A stretch of DNA of 64,000 nt from Pseudoduganella umbonata (GCF_014192225.1 NZ_JACHXS010000012.1:1-64000), one strand, 5' to 3'. Counted from the first letter of the stretch, positions 1 to 8,699 are shown. The notes: generated by a model from the sequence alone, not told the origin. Program-made: numbers and translations.

Positions 1-318
1 AGCCGAGTTGGTGCTGTTCGACGATTGCACGGCCAGTTCGCGGATACGCTGCAGGATGTCGCCGGACGAGGACAGGGCGCCTTCGGCTGTTTGCGCCATC
101 GACACGCCATCGTTCGCGTTGCGGGTCGCCTGGTTCATGCCGCGGATCTGGGAGTTCATGCGGTCCGAAATCGCCAGGCCGGCCGCGTCGTCTTTTGCGC
201 TGTTGATGCGCAGGCCGGAGGACAGGCGTTGCAGCGACGTGGACAGGGCGCCTTGCGAGCCCGACAGGTTGCGTTGCGAATTCAGGGAAGCGATGTTGGT
301 GTTGATGACCGATGCCAT
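1..318 (-). CDS. fliC: Flagellin, N-terminal part (cut by window edge)
   Basis: Filament subunit of the flagellum, exported by the flagellar type III apparatus. The 106 visible residues start MASVINTNIASLNSQRNL and contain the flagellin D0/D1 helix signature with LQRLSSGLRINSAKDDAAG and ISDRMNSQIRGMNQA, so the family is certain. The start codon follows GGAGAG at ideal spacing. The rest of the gene lies left of the window. A FliA-type promoter lies about 100 bases upstream, as expected for a late flagellar gene. The gene could also be called fliC1 or hag; the symbol is by family only. Confidence 0.94.
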   Translation of the reverse strand, partial: MASVINTNIASLNSQRNLSGSQGALSTSLQRLSSGLRINSAKDDAAGLAISDRMNSQIRGMNQATRNANDGVSMAQTAEGALSSSGDILQRIRELAVQSSNSTNSA

Positions 319-416
319 GGTAACTCTCCGATACGGTACTGCTGATTCGGCGCTTTGCTCGTTCCACTTTGGCCCGTCACGCTGTTCTTGTGACGATCAA
401 GCCGCTGTTGTTCCAG

Positions 417-443
417 ATAACGGATGCCATGCGGAAAGCTTTA
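417..443 (-). promoter_or_regulatory. Sigma-28 (FliA) promoter of the flagellin gene
   Basis: Read on the minus strand, TAAAGCTT is followed by 11 bases and then TCCGTTAT. This resembles the FliA consensus TAAAGTTT-N11-GCCGATAA, with the exact spacing. The next gene downstream is the flagellin, with a leader of about 90 bases. The match is seen in the sequence; FliA dependence is inferred. Confidence 0.75.
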
Positions 444-554
444 GGGTTTTTTCCAGGAAATCGAGTTTTTTTGGAGAAATGCCTGCGCGATGCTTACTGT
501 AGAGCAGGAATTGGCGGAAGTTGATAACAAAAGTTGATGACAAAAGCTGCTGAC

Positions 555-581
555 AAAAGAAAAAGCCCGGCATCGCCGGGC
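555..581 (-). terminator. Rho-independent terminator of the diguanylate cyclase gene
   Basis: On the minus strand GCCCGGC and GCCGGGC form a 7-bp stem with a 3-base loop, followed by TTTTTCTTTT. It lies 36 bases after the stop of the diguanylate cyclase gene. Confidence 0.8.
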
Positions 582-616
582 TCATCACTACAACCATCCA
601 GGACAGCCGCGGCCTG

Positions 617-2194
617 TCACTCCGCCACGACGACCCGGTTCTTGCCCGTCTTCTTTGCCGTGTACATCGCGCCGTCCGCCCGCTTGACGAGGGCGGCCTG
701 GTCTTCGCCTTGCCGGCGCAGCGCCACGCCGGCGGAAAACGTGATCAGCAGCTTTTCGTTTTCGTGCATGAAGAAATGCCGGGTCAGATCGCGCTGCAGC
801 CGGGTCATGGTGGCAACGGCCGCATCCACCGTGGTCTCCGGCAGCAGGATCAGGAATTCCTCGCCGCCGAAGCGGGCGATCACATCCATCGAGCGCAGGG
901 TTTCCTTGACGACTTTCACCAGGTGCTTCAGGGCGCTGTCGCCGGCGATGTGGCCGTAGGTATCGTTGAGTTTCTTGAAATCGTCCAGGTCCAGCACCGC
1001 AACGCACAGCGGCGTGCCGCGCCGGTCGGCGCGCGCCGTTTCGCGCTCGAACACGTCGTCCAGGCCACGACGGTTCAGGCTGCCCGTCAGGCTGTCTTCG
1101 CGCACCAGTTCGCTCATGTGCTGCAGTTGCGTTTCCAGCGCCTTGATGCGCTCTTCCGCATCCTGCACTTCCTGCCGTGCGCTGACCATGTTGTCCCGGG
1201 CCTGCAGGGCCTCGCTCTGCACCACGCGGGTTTCGTGCAGCACCTCGTCGAGGATCTGGTTCAGCTCGGTAATGTCGTTGGCATGGCTGATCTTTTCCGA
1301 ATAGGCGCCGATCTTCTGGTGGAAATCGCCGGTGGAGGCGGCGACCTGGCCGAGCCGGTCGATGAAGGTCATCACCATGTTCTTCACAGTGGCCTTGACG
1401 TCGGCCACGCTGTGCTTGAGCTGGCTTTGCTTGAAGATCACGTCCTTCAGGCTGCGGGTGGCCGCTTCCAGTGTGCGCGCATCGAGCGGGCCGGCAATCA
1501 GCGCCTGCACGGTGTCGACCTGGCCGCGCAGCCAGGAATCGTCGTCCAGTAATTCGCTGACGTTTTCCAGCAGCAGGCGGAACAGGCGCAGCAGCAGTTC
1601 CTGCTGCTCGGCCGTGTCGCCGTGCTTGAGCTCGATCTGGTAGCACAGCTGCTTGAGTCGCACGGCAATTTCCGACAGGTCCGCCTCGGTATGGGCTTCC
1701 TTCGTGGCGGCGCCCAGCGCTTCCGCTTCGGCCGCCATCGCGGGTGAAGTCGTCAGCAGCGAGGCCACGGCCAGCGTCAGTGTACGGCTGAGCAAGTCAC
1801 GCAGCAGCCGCGTTTGCTCGCCTTCTTCCATCGGTGCCAGCTCGATGCCGCCGGCTTTCTTCACGGGCCGCTCGGCCAGCTGCGACAACGCCGTGGCATA
1901 GGCATCCCAGTCGCGCGTCTTCACGGCGCGGTTGAAGCGGCGGCCGAAATCGGCCAGTTCGCCGGAAGCCTGCTCGGACATCCGCGCGGCAAAACGGCCC
2001 AGCACGTTTTCCGGGCCCGGGTCGGCCGGGATCGCCACCACGGGCGCCGCCGCGGGAATACCGGCGATCTCGTTGTAGATGTCGCGATAGGCGTCCGGCG
2101 TGGGGGAGATGCGGCGCACCGCCAGGCGGCGAAATGCTTCGCGCGCGATTTCGGCCGGGTTCTGGTCCGCGTGACCTGGGGGTTTGCTCGACAT
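617..2194 (-). CDS. Diguanylate cyclase (GGDEF domain, cytoplasmic)
   Basis: Makes cyclic di-GMP from two GTP. The 525-residue protein has no signal peptide or membrane segment. About 350 residues of largely helical N-terminal region, including a coiled-coil stretch before the catalytic part, precede a C-terminal GGDEF domain. That domain has the active-site GGEEF and the product-inhibition site RSMD exactly five residues before it, so it should be active and feedback-inhibited. No phosphodiesterase (EAL) domain is present. The N-terminus (REAFRRLAVRRISPTPDAY) is a type I associate with beta-proteobacterial cyclases, but its signal is unknown. The gene stands alone between flagellin and a two-component pair and has its own terminator. 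Confidence 0.92.
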   Translation of the reverse strand: MSSKPPGHADQNPAEIAREAFRRLAVRRISPTPDAYRDIYNEIAGIPAAAPVVAIPADPGPENVLGRFAARMSEQASGELADFGRRFNRAVKTRDWDAYATALSQLAERPVKKAGGIELAPMEEGEQTRLLRDLLSRTLTLAVASLLTTSPAMAAEAEALGAATKEAHTEADLSEIAVRLKQLCYQIELKHGDTAEQQELLLRLFRLLLENVSELLDDDSWLRGQVDTVQALIAGPLDARTLEAATRSLKDVIFKQSQLKHSVADVKATVKNMVMTFIDRLGQVAASTGDFHQKIGAYSEKISHANDITELNQILDEVLHETRVVQSEALQARDNMVSARQEVQDAEERIKALETQLQHMSELVREDSLTGSLNRRGLDDVFERETARADRRGTPLCVAVLDLDDFKKLNDTYGHIAGDSALKHLVKVVKETLRSMDVIARFGGEEFLILLPETTVDAAVATMTRLQRDLTRHFFMHENEKLLITFSAGVALRRQGEDQAALVKRADGAMYTAKKTGKNRVVVAE

Positions 2195-2364
2195 CTGGCG
2201 TACAGCCTTTACTATGATTTACCAATAGCCTGGATGTTACGGCAACGATGAAAGTGACGAAACAAGGATCAGCGAGGCTTATTTGCTTTATTTTTAGAAC
2301 CAGAAGTTGCCGGTTTGCATACGGCTCGACAATCGGCTCATCAAGCTTTCAGCAGGTGAAGCCG

Positions 2365-3012
2365 TCAGTCAATCAAACCGTTCCGAATCGCGTAGTGCGT
2401 CAGTTCGGCGCTGTTCTTCAGTTTCATCTTGACCAGCAGGCGCGACCGGTATTCGCTGACCGTCTTGACCGACAGCGACAGTTCCTTGGCGATTGCGCCC
2501 ACCGTCATCCCGGAGGCGATCAGCGTCAGCGTCTGGTACTCGCGGTCGGACAGCGTTTCGTGCGGTGCCGCTTCGTGGTCCTCGCCCACGTGGTTGGCCA
2601 GTTCCTGGGCCAGCGCGGGGCTGATGTATTTTAACCCGCCAGCGACTTGTCGGATCGCGGTGACCAGTTCCTTGGGAGCGCTCTGCTTGGTCAGATAGCC
2701 GGCCGCGCCGGCCTTCAGCGAGCGGATCGCGTACTGGTCCTCGCGGTGCATCGACAGCATCAGCACGGCCAGTTCCGGCTTTTCCTTCTTGATCTGTTTC
2801 AGCACCTCGATGCCGCTGCGGTCGGGCATCGAGATATCGAGCAGCACCACGTGGCAGCCCGACTTGCGGAACAGGCGCAGCGCATCGCTGCCGTTTTCCG
2901 CCTCGCCGGAGACCACGATGTCGCGGGTATCGGCGAGGATCTGCTTCAGGCCCTCGCGCACGATCGCGTGATCGTCGGCGATGAAAACCTTGATGGCTGC
3001 CTTGTCGCTCAT
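2365..3012 (-). CDS. LuxR/NarL-type response regulator
   Basis: DNA-binding response regulator of 215 residues. The receiver domain (about 7-125) has the acidic pair at D13/D14 and the phosphoacceptor D59 in LLDISMP. The C-terminal LuxR-type helix-turn-helix (about 150-212) contains SDREYQTLTLIASG and SVKTVSEYRSRLLVKM. Its start overlaps the stop of the upstream histidine kinase gene as ATGA, so the two are translationally coupled and surely partners. It resembles UvrY/GacA- and NarL-like regulators; the targets cannot be read from the sequence. Confidence 0.93.
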   Translation of the reverse strand: MSDKAAIKVFIADDHAIVREGLKQILADTRDIVVSGEAENGSDALRLFRKSGCHVVLLDISMPDRSGIEVLKQIKKEKPELAVLMLSMHREDQYAIRSLKAGAAGYLTKQSAPKELVTAIRQVAGGLKYISPALAQELANHVGEDHEAAPHETLSDREYQTLTLIASGMTVGAIAKELSLSVKTVSEYRSRLLVKMKLKNSAELTHYAIRNGLID

Positions 3013-4457
3013 GGTACGTCCTGTTTCGTGATTGCAGGCCGAATTGTAGCCGCTTCCAGCCCCTCGTCACCGGCGCGGCGGATCCTGATCGCGACCACGG
3101 TGCCGCCGCCCGGCGCGTGGGACAGGTTCAGGGTGCCGCCGAGCGCCCGCGCGCGTTCGGCCATGCCGCGCAAGCCGAACGAGCCCGCCTTGGTGCGGTC
3201 GGCGGCACGGATGCCGCGGCCGTTGTCGGTGATCTTCACGTCGACGTGCCGGCGCGTGCTGTGCAGGCGTACCGTCACGCTGGAAGCATGCGCGTGCTTG
3301 GCGATATTGGTCAGCGCTTCCTGCACGATACGGAACAGCGCGGTGGCCTGGTCGGAATCGAGTTCGACATCCTTTTCGTTGGTCTGGAACCTGCACGCCA
3401 GGCCCGCCTGCACGGCGAATTCCTCGACCTGCCACTCCAGCGCGGCAACCAGGCCGAAGTCGAGGATGGAGGGCCGCAGGTCCAGCGTGATGCGGTGCAC
3501 CGCATCGATCGTGCGGTCGGCCAGTTCATCGACATAGGCCGCCTTTTCCGCCAGCACGGCGTCGCCGTCGGGCAGCCGGGCCGCCAGCATTGCCAGTGCC
3601 ATCTTGATGGCGGTGAGGTTGCCGCCCAGGTCGTCATGGATCTCGCGCGCGATACGCGTGCGCTCCTGCTCCTTGACCTTCTCGATGTGCGCGGTCAGCT
3701 CCGCGAGCCGGGCGCGGCTGGCACGCACTTCCATCTGCTCCAGCTTGCTCTCGGTGATGTTGGTCATGATGCCTTCCCACTGCACCGCGCCGCCCGGCAG
3801 CACGTGCGGCGTGGCGCGCAGGTTGATCCACTTGACATCCTTCCACGCCTCGATCCAGATGCGGCCTTCCCAGTTCCAGCTCCACAGCGTGCCGGCGGAC
3901 GATGTCATCGAATCCAGGTAGGACTGGCGGTCGTCCGGCAGCACGAGCCGGGCGAACCGTTCCGGGTCGGCCGCCAGTTCGGCCGCCGGCATGCCGAGCA
4001 GCGCTTGGCAACCTTCGCTCAGGTAAGGGTACGACACGCGGCCATCGGGCTCGCGGCGGAACTGGTAGACCAGGCCGGGCGTATGCGACACGATCGTGTC
4101 GAAACGGGTCTGCGCCTGCTGCAGCGTTTCGGCGGCGGTTTCATCGTCGGCGATCGCCAGCACGCAGTTCCGGTCGCCGTCGCGCACCCCGGCCAGGCGC
4201 AGCGACACCCGGTAGCGCGTGCCATCGGCCCGTGCCAATACGGTTTCGACGGCAGCGCCGCTGTCGAGGGCTGCGTCGAACTGCTGGCGGGGCAGGGCGG
4301 GTGCGATGGCGGCGAAGTCGTCGCCGGCTCCCTTGCCGGTCTGGCGGCCGGCGGCCGGGTTGACGTCGAGAAGGTGCAGCGTATGCGGATCGATCAGGAA
4401 GAGTTGGGAACGGGTGGCTTGCCATACGACGTCGTGGCAGGAATGGACAATGCTCAT
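3009..4457 (-). CDS. PAS-domain sensor histidine kinase (HisKA_3 type)
   Basis: Kinase that phosphorylates the regulator encoded next to it. From the chosen start MSIVHSCHDVV it has 482 residues. Two PAS-like regions cover roughly 1-240. The dimerisation helix follows with the phosphorylated histidine in ARIAREIHDDLGG-type sequence (IAREIHDDLGGNLTAIKM), then an ATPase domain with N-box QEALTNIAKHAHA and G-box ITDNGRGI. This is the NarX/UhpB-like class that pairs with LuxR-type regulators. No membrane segments are seen, so it is probably a cytoplasmic sensor. A longer frame to 4592 exists, but its extra residues are arginine- and proline-rich noise and would overlap greB. No clear ribosome site marks the start. 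Confidence 0.88.
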   Translation of the reverse strand: MSIVHSCHDVVWQATRSQLFLIDPHTLHLLDVNPAAGRQTGKGAGDDFAAIAPALPRQQFDAALDSGAAVETVLARADGTRYRVSLRLAGVRDGDRNCVLAIADDETAAETLQQAQTRFDTIVSHTPGLVYQFRREPDGRVSYPYLSEGCQALLGMPAAELAADPERFARLVLPDDRQSYLDSMTSSAGTLWSWNWEGRIWIEAWKDVKWINLRATPHVLPGGAVQWEGIMTNITESKLEQMEVRASRARLAELTAHIEKVKEQERTRIAREIHDDLGGNLTAIKMALAMLAARLPDGDAVLAEKAAYVDELADRTIDAVHRITLDLRPSILDFGLVAALEWQVEEFAVQAGLACRFQTNEKDVELDSDQATALFRIVQEALTNIAKHAHASSVTVRLHSTRRHVDVKITDNGRGIRAADRTKAGSFGLRGMAERARALGGTLNLSHAPGGGTVVAIRIRRAGDEGLEAATIRPAITKQDVP

Positions 4458-4510
4458 AAATGTGTACAATCGTTCCGTATTGGCAGGATGATACGGGAAA
4501 CACCAACCCA

Positions 4511-5068
4511 ATGAACAAAGCATTTGTAAAAGAAACCGAGCAGGACGATGACGACGACGTCCAGCTGGCGCCGCCGATTCCGGCCGGCGCAAAGAACTAC
4601 ATTACCCCGAGCGGCTACCGGCGCATCAAGGACGAGCTGCTGCAGCTGATCGACGTCGACCGGCCCGAGGTGGTCAAGGTGGTGCACTGGGCCGCGTCGA
4701 ACGGCGACCGCTCGGAAAACGGCGACTATATCTACGGCAAGCGGCGGCTGCGCGAAATCGACCGCCGCATCCGCTTCCTGACGAAACGGCTCGACCTGGC
4801 CGAAGTGGTGGACCCCAGCGTGCACCACGGCAGCGACCAGATCTTCTTCGGCGCCACCGTCACCTACAGCAACCAGGACGGCGTGGAAAACACGATCACG
4901 ATCGTTGGCATCGACGAATTCGACCCGCTGAAGGGCAAGGTCAGCTGGATCTCCCCCATCGCCCGCACGATCACCAAGGCACGCGAAGGCGATACCGTCA
5001 CGCTGCATACGCCGACCGGGACCGAGGAGCTGGAGATTCTGGAAGTGAGTTACCCGGCACCTGAATAA
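4511..5068 (+). CDS. greB: Transcription elongation factor GreB
   Basis: Binds the RNA polymerase secondary channel and stimulates cleavage of backtracked RNA. The 185-residue protein starts MNKAFVKE, has an acidic run (EQDDDDD) near the N-terminus, the coiled-coil with acidic tip in SNGDRSENGDYIYGKRR, and the C-terminal FKBP-like domain (FFGATVTY, ISPIARTITKAREGD). Length is somewhat above the roughly 158 of E. coli GreB because of the acidic N-terminal extension. It is divergent from the histidine kinase gene, with 53 bases between starts. A longer in-frame start at 4460 is possible but has no support. Confidence 0.95.
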   Translation: MNKAFVKETEQDDDDDVQLAPPIPAGAKNYITPSGYRRIKDELLQLIDVDRPEVVKVVHWAASNGDRSENGDYIYGKRRLREIDRRIRFLTKRLDLAEVVDPSVHHGSDQIFFGATVTYSNQDGVENTITIVGIDEFDPLKGKVSWISPIARTITKAREGDTVTLHTPTGTEELEILEVSYPAPE

Positions 5069-5070
5069 AA

Positions 5071-5130
5071 AATAGGGACGGACCCTGTTTTTCAGGAAAT
5101 TTCTTCAAAAACAGGGTCCGTCCCTATTTT
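5071..5130. repeat. REP-like palindrome, left flank of the RAYT gene (family A)
   Basis: Two inverted arms, aatagggacggaccctg and cagggtccgtccctatt, with T- and A-rich inner edges, enclose the loop tcaggaaatttcttc. The same 60-base design recurs at 5930-5990 on the other side of the transposase gene. It begins three bases after greB and could also terminate greB transcription. Confidence 0.85.
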
Positions 5131-5205
5131 CAGGGTCCGTCCCTATTTTCACGTCCAAAAACAGGGTCCGTCCCTATTTTCAGGGTCCGTCCCTATTTTC
5201 ACGTC
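5106..5205. repeat. Exact 50-bp tandem duplication of a REP arm pair
   Basis: The 50 bases at 5106-5155 are repeated without change at 5156-5205. Each unit holds two direct copies of cagggtccgtccctatttt and ends in cacgtc. The first unit includes the right arm of the palindrome at 5071-5130, so the array grew from that element. Confidence 0.9.
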
Positions 5206-5280
5206 TGGTTTGCTGAGGCGGCTCAGCTCCTGCAGACCGTATGAGTGGCAAAGTCTGGCGACTTACACAACGGAGTTGTC

Positions 5281-5919
5281 ATGCCACGCCGCGCCCGCCT
5301 GCTTCTGCCTGCAGTTCCTCTTCATATCACCCAGCGAGGACACAATCGGCAGCCATGTTTCCATCTCGATGATGACTACCGTGCTTATCTCTACTGCATG
5401 CGCAAGAATGTCGAACTGATGGATATTTCGGTGCATGCATATGTTTTGATGACCAATCATGTGCATCTGCTCATCTCATTCGAGCAACCGGATACGGTGG
5501 GCGACTTCATGAAGGCCCTCGCTCAGCACCACACCCAATACCTGAACGAGCGGCTGAAACGCACAGGCACGGTCTGGGAAGGCCGCTTCAAGTCGTGCCC
5601 GGTGCCAACGGAAAAATACCTGATCATTTGTCAGCAGTACGTCGAGCTAAATCCTGTCCGTGCAGCAATGGTCAACAGCGTTGCCCAGTACCCATGGTCC
5701 AGCTACCGCGAGAATGCGGGCTTGCGTCATGATGAGCTGGTCCGGCCACATCAGTTGTACCTGGATTTTGGGAGCACCGTGCAGACAAGGGCGGAGTACT
5801 ACCGAGGGCTGTTCAATAACACGGATGACCGGCTGTTCGACGATATTCGAAAAGCCACAGCCGCCGACGCCATTCCCGGATTACCTCCCCCATTACGAGG
5901 ACGGCCTCGAAAACAATAA
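5281..5919 (+). CDS. REP-associated tyrosine transposase (RAYT, Y1/HUH family)
   Basis: Single-strand DNA nuclease related to IS200/IS605 transposases, of the group thought to spread REP palindromes. From MPRRARLLLPAVP it has 212 residues. The HUH metal-binding motif is MTNHVHLL (H60 and H62). The family motif around QQYVELNPVRAAMV follows; Y113 and Y120 are the candidate catalytic tyrosines. The C-terminus ends in a basic tail (PLRGRPRKQ). The gene lies between two copies of a 60-base palindrome, the arrangement known for RAYTs. It looks intact. An upstream in-frame ATG at 5245 would add 12 residues unlike the family start. The gene appears less GC-rich than its neighbours, which fits horizontal origin. 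Confidence 0.92.
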   Translation: MPRRARLLLPAVPLHITQRGHNRQPCFHLDDDYRAYLYCMRKNVELMDISVHAYVLMTNHVHLLISFEQPDTVGDFMKALAQHHTQYLNERLKRTGTVWEGRFKSCPVPTEKYLIICQQYVELNPVRAAMVNSVAQYPWSSYRENAGLRHDELVRPHQLYLDFGSTVQTRAEYYRGLFNNTDDRLFDDIRKATAADAIPGLPPPLRGRPRKQ

Positions 5920-5929
5920 AGACAAAATA

Positions 5930-5990
5930 AATAGGGACGGACCCTGTTTTCCAGGAAATTTCCTGAAAAACAGGGTCCGTCCCTATTTTT
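5930..5990. repeat. REP-like palindrome, right flank of the RAYT gene (family A)
   Basis: An almost perfect inverted repeat: aatagggacggaccctgtttt, loop region ccaggaaatttcctg, then aaaacagggtccgtccctatt. It matches the left-flank element at 5071-5130. It lies between the convergent RAYT and spoT genes; with T runs at both outer edges it probably also serves as a bidirectional terminator. Confidence 0.88.
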
Positions 5991-6012
5991 ACACCAAGCC
6001 GACGCCGGCGAG

Positions 6013-8292
6013 TTATCCCCGCTCGCGAGAAACCCGGTTCACGCCAGTCACCTTGCGCACATTGCGCAGCAGCCCGGCCAGGTGCACCCGGTCCTTCACC
6101 TGGATGGTAAAGCGCAGCTGGTGCAGCACGTGGTCGTTGTCCTCGTCCATGCCGACGAAGGTGATGTTGCCGTCGCATTCGCCGATCTCTGCCGCCACGC
6201 GCGCGAGGATGCCTTTTTCGTTGTTGATCAAGAGGCGGATGCGGCTGTCGAAGCGGCGGTTCAGTTCCGTGCCCCATTTCACCGCGATCCAGCGATCCGG
6301 TTCCTTCTGGCGCTGGCGCCGCGCCACGCTGCAGTCGGAGGTATGGACCTGCAGGCCCTGGTCGCGCCGCAACTGGCCGATGATCTGGTCGCCCGGGATC
6401 GGCAGGCAGCACGGTGCCAGCTGCACGGATACGCCTTCGCTGCCGTAGATCGTGACCGGGTCCAGGTCGGCCGCCGAGTTGTGGTCGATCGGCACCGAGG
6501 CGGACTCGCCGCCCAGCAGGCCGAAGATGTGCCGTGCCACGAGCGCGGCCATGCGCTTGCCGATGCCGATGTCGGCATGCAGCTCGTCCATCGACTTGGC
6601 CGACGATTCGTTCAGCAGGCGCTCCACGAGCGGTTCCGGCAAGTCCGGCGAGATGCTGATGCCGGCCAGCGCCTGCTGCAGCAGTTGCCGGCCCAGCCCG
6701 ATCGATTCGGGCAGGTTGATGGTGCGCAGGTGATGGCGGATCGCCGAGCGCGCCTTGCCGGTGCGGACGAACGACAGCCAGCTGGGACTCGGCCGCGAGT
6801 TCGGGTCGGTCACCACTTCGACGATGTCGCCGTTGCGCAGTTCGGCGCGCAGCGGCGCGGGTTCGCCGTTGATCGTGACGGAAACCGTATGGTCGCCGAT
6901 GCCCGTGTGGATCGCATACGCGAAATCGATCGGCGTGGCGCCACGCGGCATGGCGATGATCTTCGACTTCGGCGTGAATACATACACGGAGTCGGGGAAC
7001 AGGTCGACCTTCACGTGTTCGAGGAACTCGGCCGAGTCGCCCGTCTGCTGCTGGATGTCGAGCAGCGACTGCAGCCACGCATGGGTGCGCTGCTGCATGT
7101 CGGACATGTTGGCGTCGCTGTTCTTGTACAGCCAGTGCGCCGCCACGCCGGACTCGGCGGTGCGATGCATTTCCTGCGTGCGGATCTGGAATTCCACCGG
7201 CGTGCCGTACGGACCGATCAGCGTGGTGTGCAGCGACTGGTAGCCATTCAGCTTGCGGATGGCGATATAGTCCTTGAACTTGCCCGGCATCGGCTTGTAC
7301 AGCGAATGCAGCGTGCCCAGCGCCACGTAACAGTTCGGGAAGCTGTCGACGACGACGCGGAAGCCGTACACGTCGAGCACCTGCGAGAACGTCAGGTGCT
7401 TCGAGCGCATCTTCTTGTAGATGCCGTACAGCGTTTTTTCGCGGCCATACACTTCGGCGTGGATGCCGGCCATGCCGAGAGTGTTCTTTACCGAATCGAG
7501 GATCTTGCCAACCACTTCGCGCCGGTTGCCGCGCGCGGCCTTCACGGCCTTCGCCAGCACGTGGTAGCGCAGCGGATAGAGATGCGAGAACGACAGGTCC
7601 TGCAGCTCGCGGTAGATGTTGTTCAGGCCGAGGCGGTGCGCTATCGGCACGTAGACTTCCATCGTCTCCTTGGCGATGCGCTGCTTCTTGGCGGGCGCCA
7701 TCACGTCCAGCGTGCGCATGTTGTGCAGCCGGTCGGCCAGCTTGATCAGGATGACGCGGACATCCGACGCCATCGCCAGCAGCATCTTGCGGAAGTTTTC
7801 CGCCTGGGCTTCGATCTGGCTCTGGAATTCGATCTTTTCCAGCTTCGACAGGCCGTCGACGAGTTGCGCGACCGGCGCGCCGAAGCGCTCGATCAGCTCT
7901 TCCTTCTTGACGTCCTGGTCTTCCATCACGTCATGCAGCAGCGCCGCCATCAGCGCCTGGGCATCGAGCTTCCAGTCGGCGCAGATCTCGGCCACCGCGA
8001 TCGGGTGCGAAATATACGGCTCGCCCGACTTGCGCACCTGGCCCAGGTGCATCTCGTCCGAGAACCGGTAGGCTTCCTTGACCTTCTTCAGGTCGGCCTC
8101 GGTCATGTACTCGGCAAGTTTTTCGGTCAGGTGGCTGATCGTGGCAACGCCCGCGGGCGTCATCGGCGCGGCGAGGGGAGACGTGGAAATGGCAGGGGGC
8201 TGGCCGGCATCGGCGTCCGGCCGGGCGGCCGAACGGCGGCCCCGCGAAGCGGGGCGTTCAGTGATGCCGGATTCAGTGGAGTTCAGGTTCAT
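6013..8292 (-). CDS. spoT: Bifunctional (p)ppGpp synthetase/hydrolase (RelA/SpoT family)
   Basis: Makes and degrades the stringent-response alarmone. The 759-residue protein from MNLNSTESG has, in order: an HD hydrolase domain with intact HDxxED (ALLHDVMEDQD), a synthetase domain (YGREKTLYGIYKKM, GYQSLHTTLIGPYG), a TGS domain (VYVFTPKSKIIAMPRGATPIDFAYAIH, in parts), and a C-terminal ACT domain (GECDGNITFVGMDED). Because the HD residues are intact it is the bifunctional type, not a RelA-only synthetase. It is last in the yicC-gmk-rpoZ-spoT run, 62 bases after rpoZ. A longer frame upstream of this start runs through rpoZ and is not coding. Confidence 0.96.
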   Translation of the reverse strand: MNLNSTESGITERPASRGRRSAARPDADAGQPPAISTSPLAAPMTPAGVATISHLTEKLAEYMTEADLKKVKEAYRFSDEMHLGQVRKSGEPYISHPIAVAEICADWKLDAQALMAALLHDVMEDQDVKKEELIERFGAPVAQLVDGLSKLEKIEFQSQIEAQAENFRKMLLAMASDVRVILIKLADRLHNMRTLDVMAPAKKQRIAKETMEVYVPIAHRLGLNNIYRELQDLSFSHLYPLRYHVLAKAVKAARGNRREVVGKILDSVKNTLGMAGIHAEVYGREKTLYGIYKKMRSKHLTFSQVLDVYGFRVVVDSFPNCYVALGTLHSLYKPMPGKFKDYIAIRKLNGYQSLHTTLIGPYGTPVEFQIRTQEMHRTAESGVAAHWLYKNSDANMSDMQQRTHAWLQSLLDIQQQTGDSAEFLEHVKVDLFPDSVYVFTPKSKIIAMPRGATPIDFAYAIHTGIGDHTVSVTINGEPAPLRAELRNGDIVEVVTDPNSRPSPSWLSFVRTGKARSAIRHHLRTINLPESIGLGRQLLQQALAGISISPDLPEPLVERLLNESSAKSMDELHADIGIGKRMAALVARHIFGLLGGESASVPIDHNSAADLDPVTIYGSEGVSVQLAPCCLPIPGDQIIGQLRRDQGLQVHTSDCSVARRQRQKEPDRWIAVKWGTELNRRFDSRIRLLINNEKGILARVAAEIGECDGNITFVGMDEDNDHVLHQLRFTIQVKDRVHLAGLLRNVRKVTGVNRVSRERG

Positions 8293-8354
8293 GGTGTTCG
8301 CAGTGTAATTCAACTGGTGAACCTGTGGCGGTGCGGTGAATCCGGGGTGCCAAA

Positions 8355-8558
8355 TTACATCGGAACCTTTTTCAGCATCTCGATGCCGACCTTGCCGGCA
8401 GCGATCTCGCGCAGTGCGAGCACGGTCGGCTTGTCCTTGGCTTCCACCTTCGGGGTGTGGCCTTGCAGCAGTTGACGGGCGCGGTAGGTTGCGGCCAGGG
8501 TCAGCTGGAAGCGGTTCGGCACATTCTGCAGGCAATCTTCGATCGTAATACGGGCCAT
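8355..8558 (-). CDS. rpoZ: RNA polymerase omega subunit
   Basis: Small subunit that helps assemble RNA polymerase and, in E. coli, forms part of a ppGpp site. The 67 residues start MARITIEDCLQNVPNRFQL and include ATYRARQLLQG and KPTVLALREIAAGKVG, all family features, and the length is normal. AGGAG precedes the start at good spacing. It sits between gmk and spoT, the classic order in proteobacteria. An in-frame upstream start at 8612 would add 18 residues and lacks support. Confidence 0.96.
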   Translation of the reverse strand: MARITIEDCLQNVPNRFQLTLAATYRARQLLQGHTPKVEAKDKPTVLALREIAAGKVGIEMLKKVPM

Positions 8559-8657
8559 GGTAACTCCTGGACAAATTCTGGAAAGGATGAATCGGTAAAC
8601 GCTGTCTGTCAACGCGGTGTTGAAAACGTCTGGAACATGCGTTCTGGAAACTGTAAG

Positions 8658-8699
8658 TCGTGCTGATTATCGCGCTGAAATCGTGCTGAATCGTGCTGT
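8658..8699. repeat. Short direct repeats upstream of rpoZ
   Basis: The 9-mer tcgtgctga occurs at 8658 and 8681, with one-base variants tcgcgctga at 8670 and tcgtgctgt at 8691. Spacing is 10-12 bases, about one helical turn. They lie in the 176-base gap between gmk and rpoZ. The function is unknown. Confidence 0.55.

Noticed and set aside
5106..5205. CRISPR-like tandem array
   Set aside because: Only two units, no unique spacers, and the repeat is part of the REP palindrome.
5660..6448. Open frame overlapping the RAYT 3' end and spoT
   Set aside because: Out of frame with RAYT and antisense to spoT; no motifs.
6082..8475. Very long open frame on the plus strand opposite spoT
   Set aside because: Composition is arginine-, histidine- and valine-rich with no family motifs; it mirrors the coding frame of spoT in GC-rich DNA. 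Similar antisense frames occur opposite rnd (19551-22193), cheA (42603-45023) and hrpA (55948-59301).
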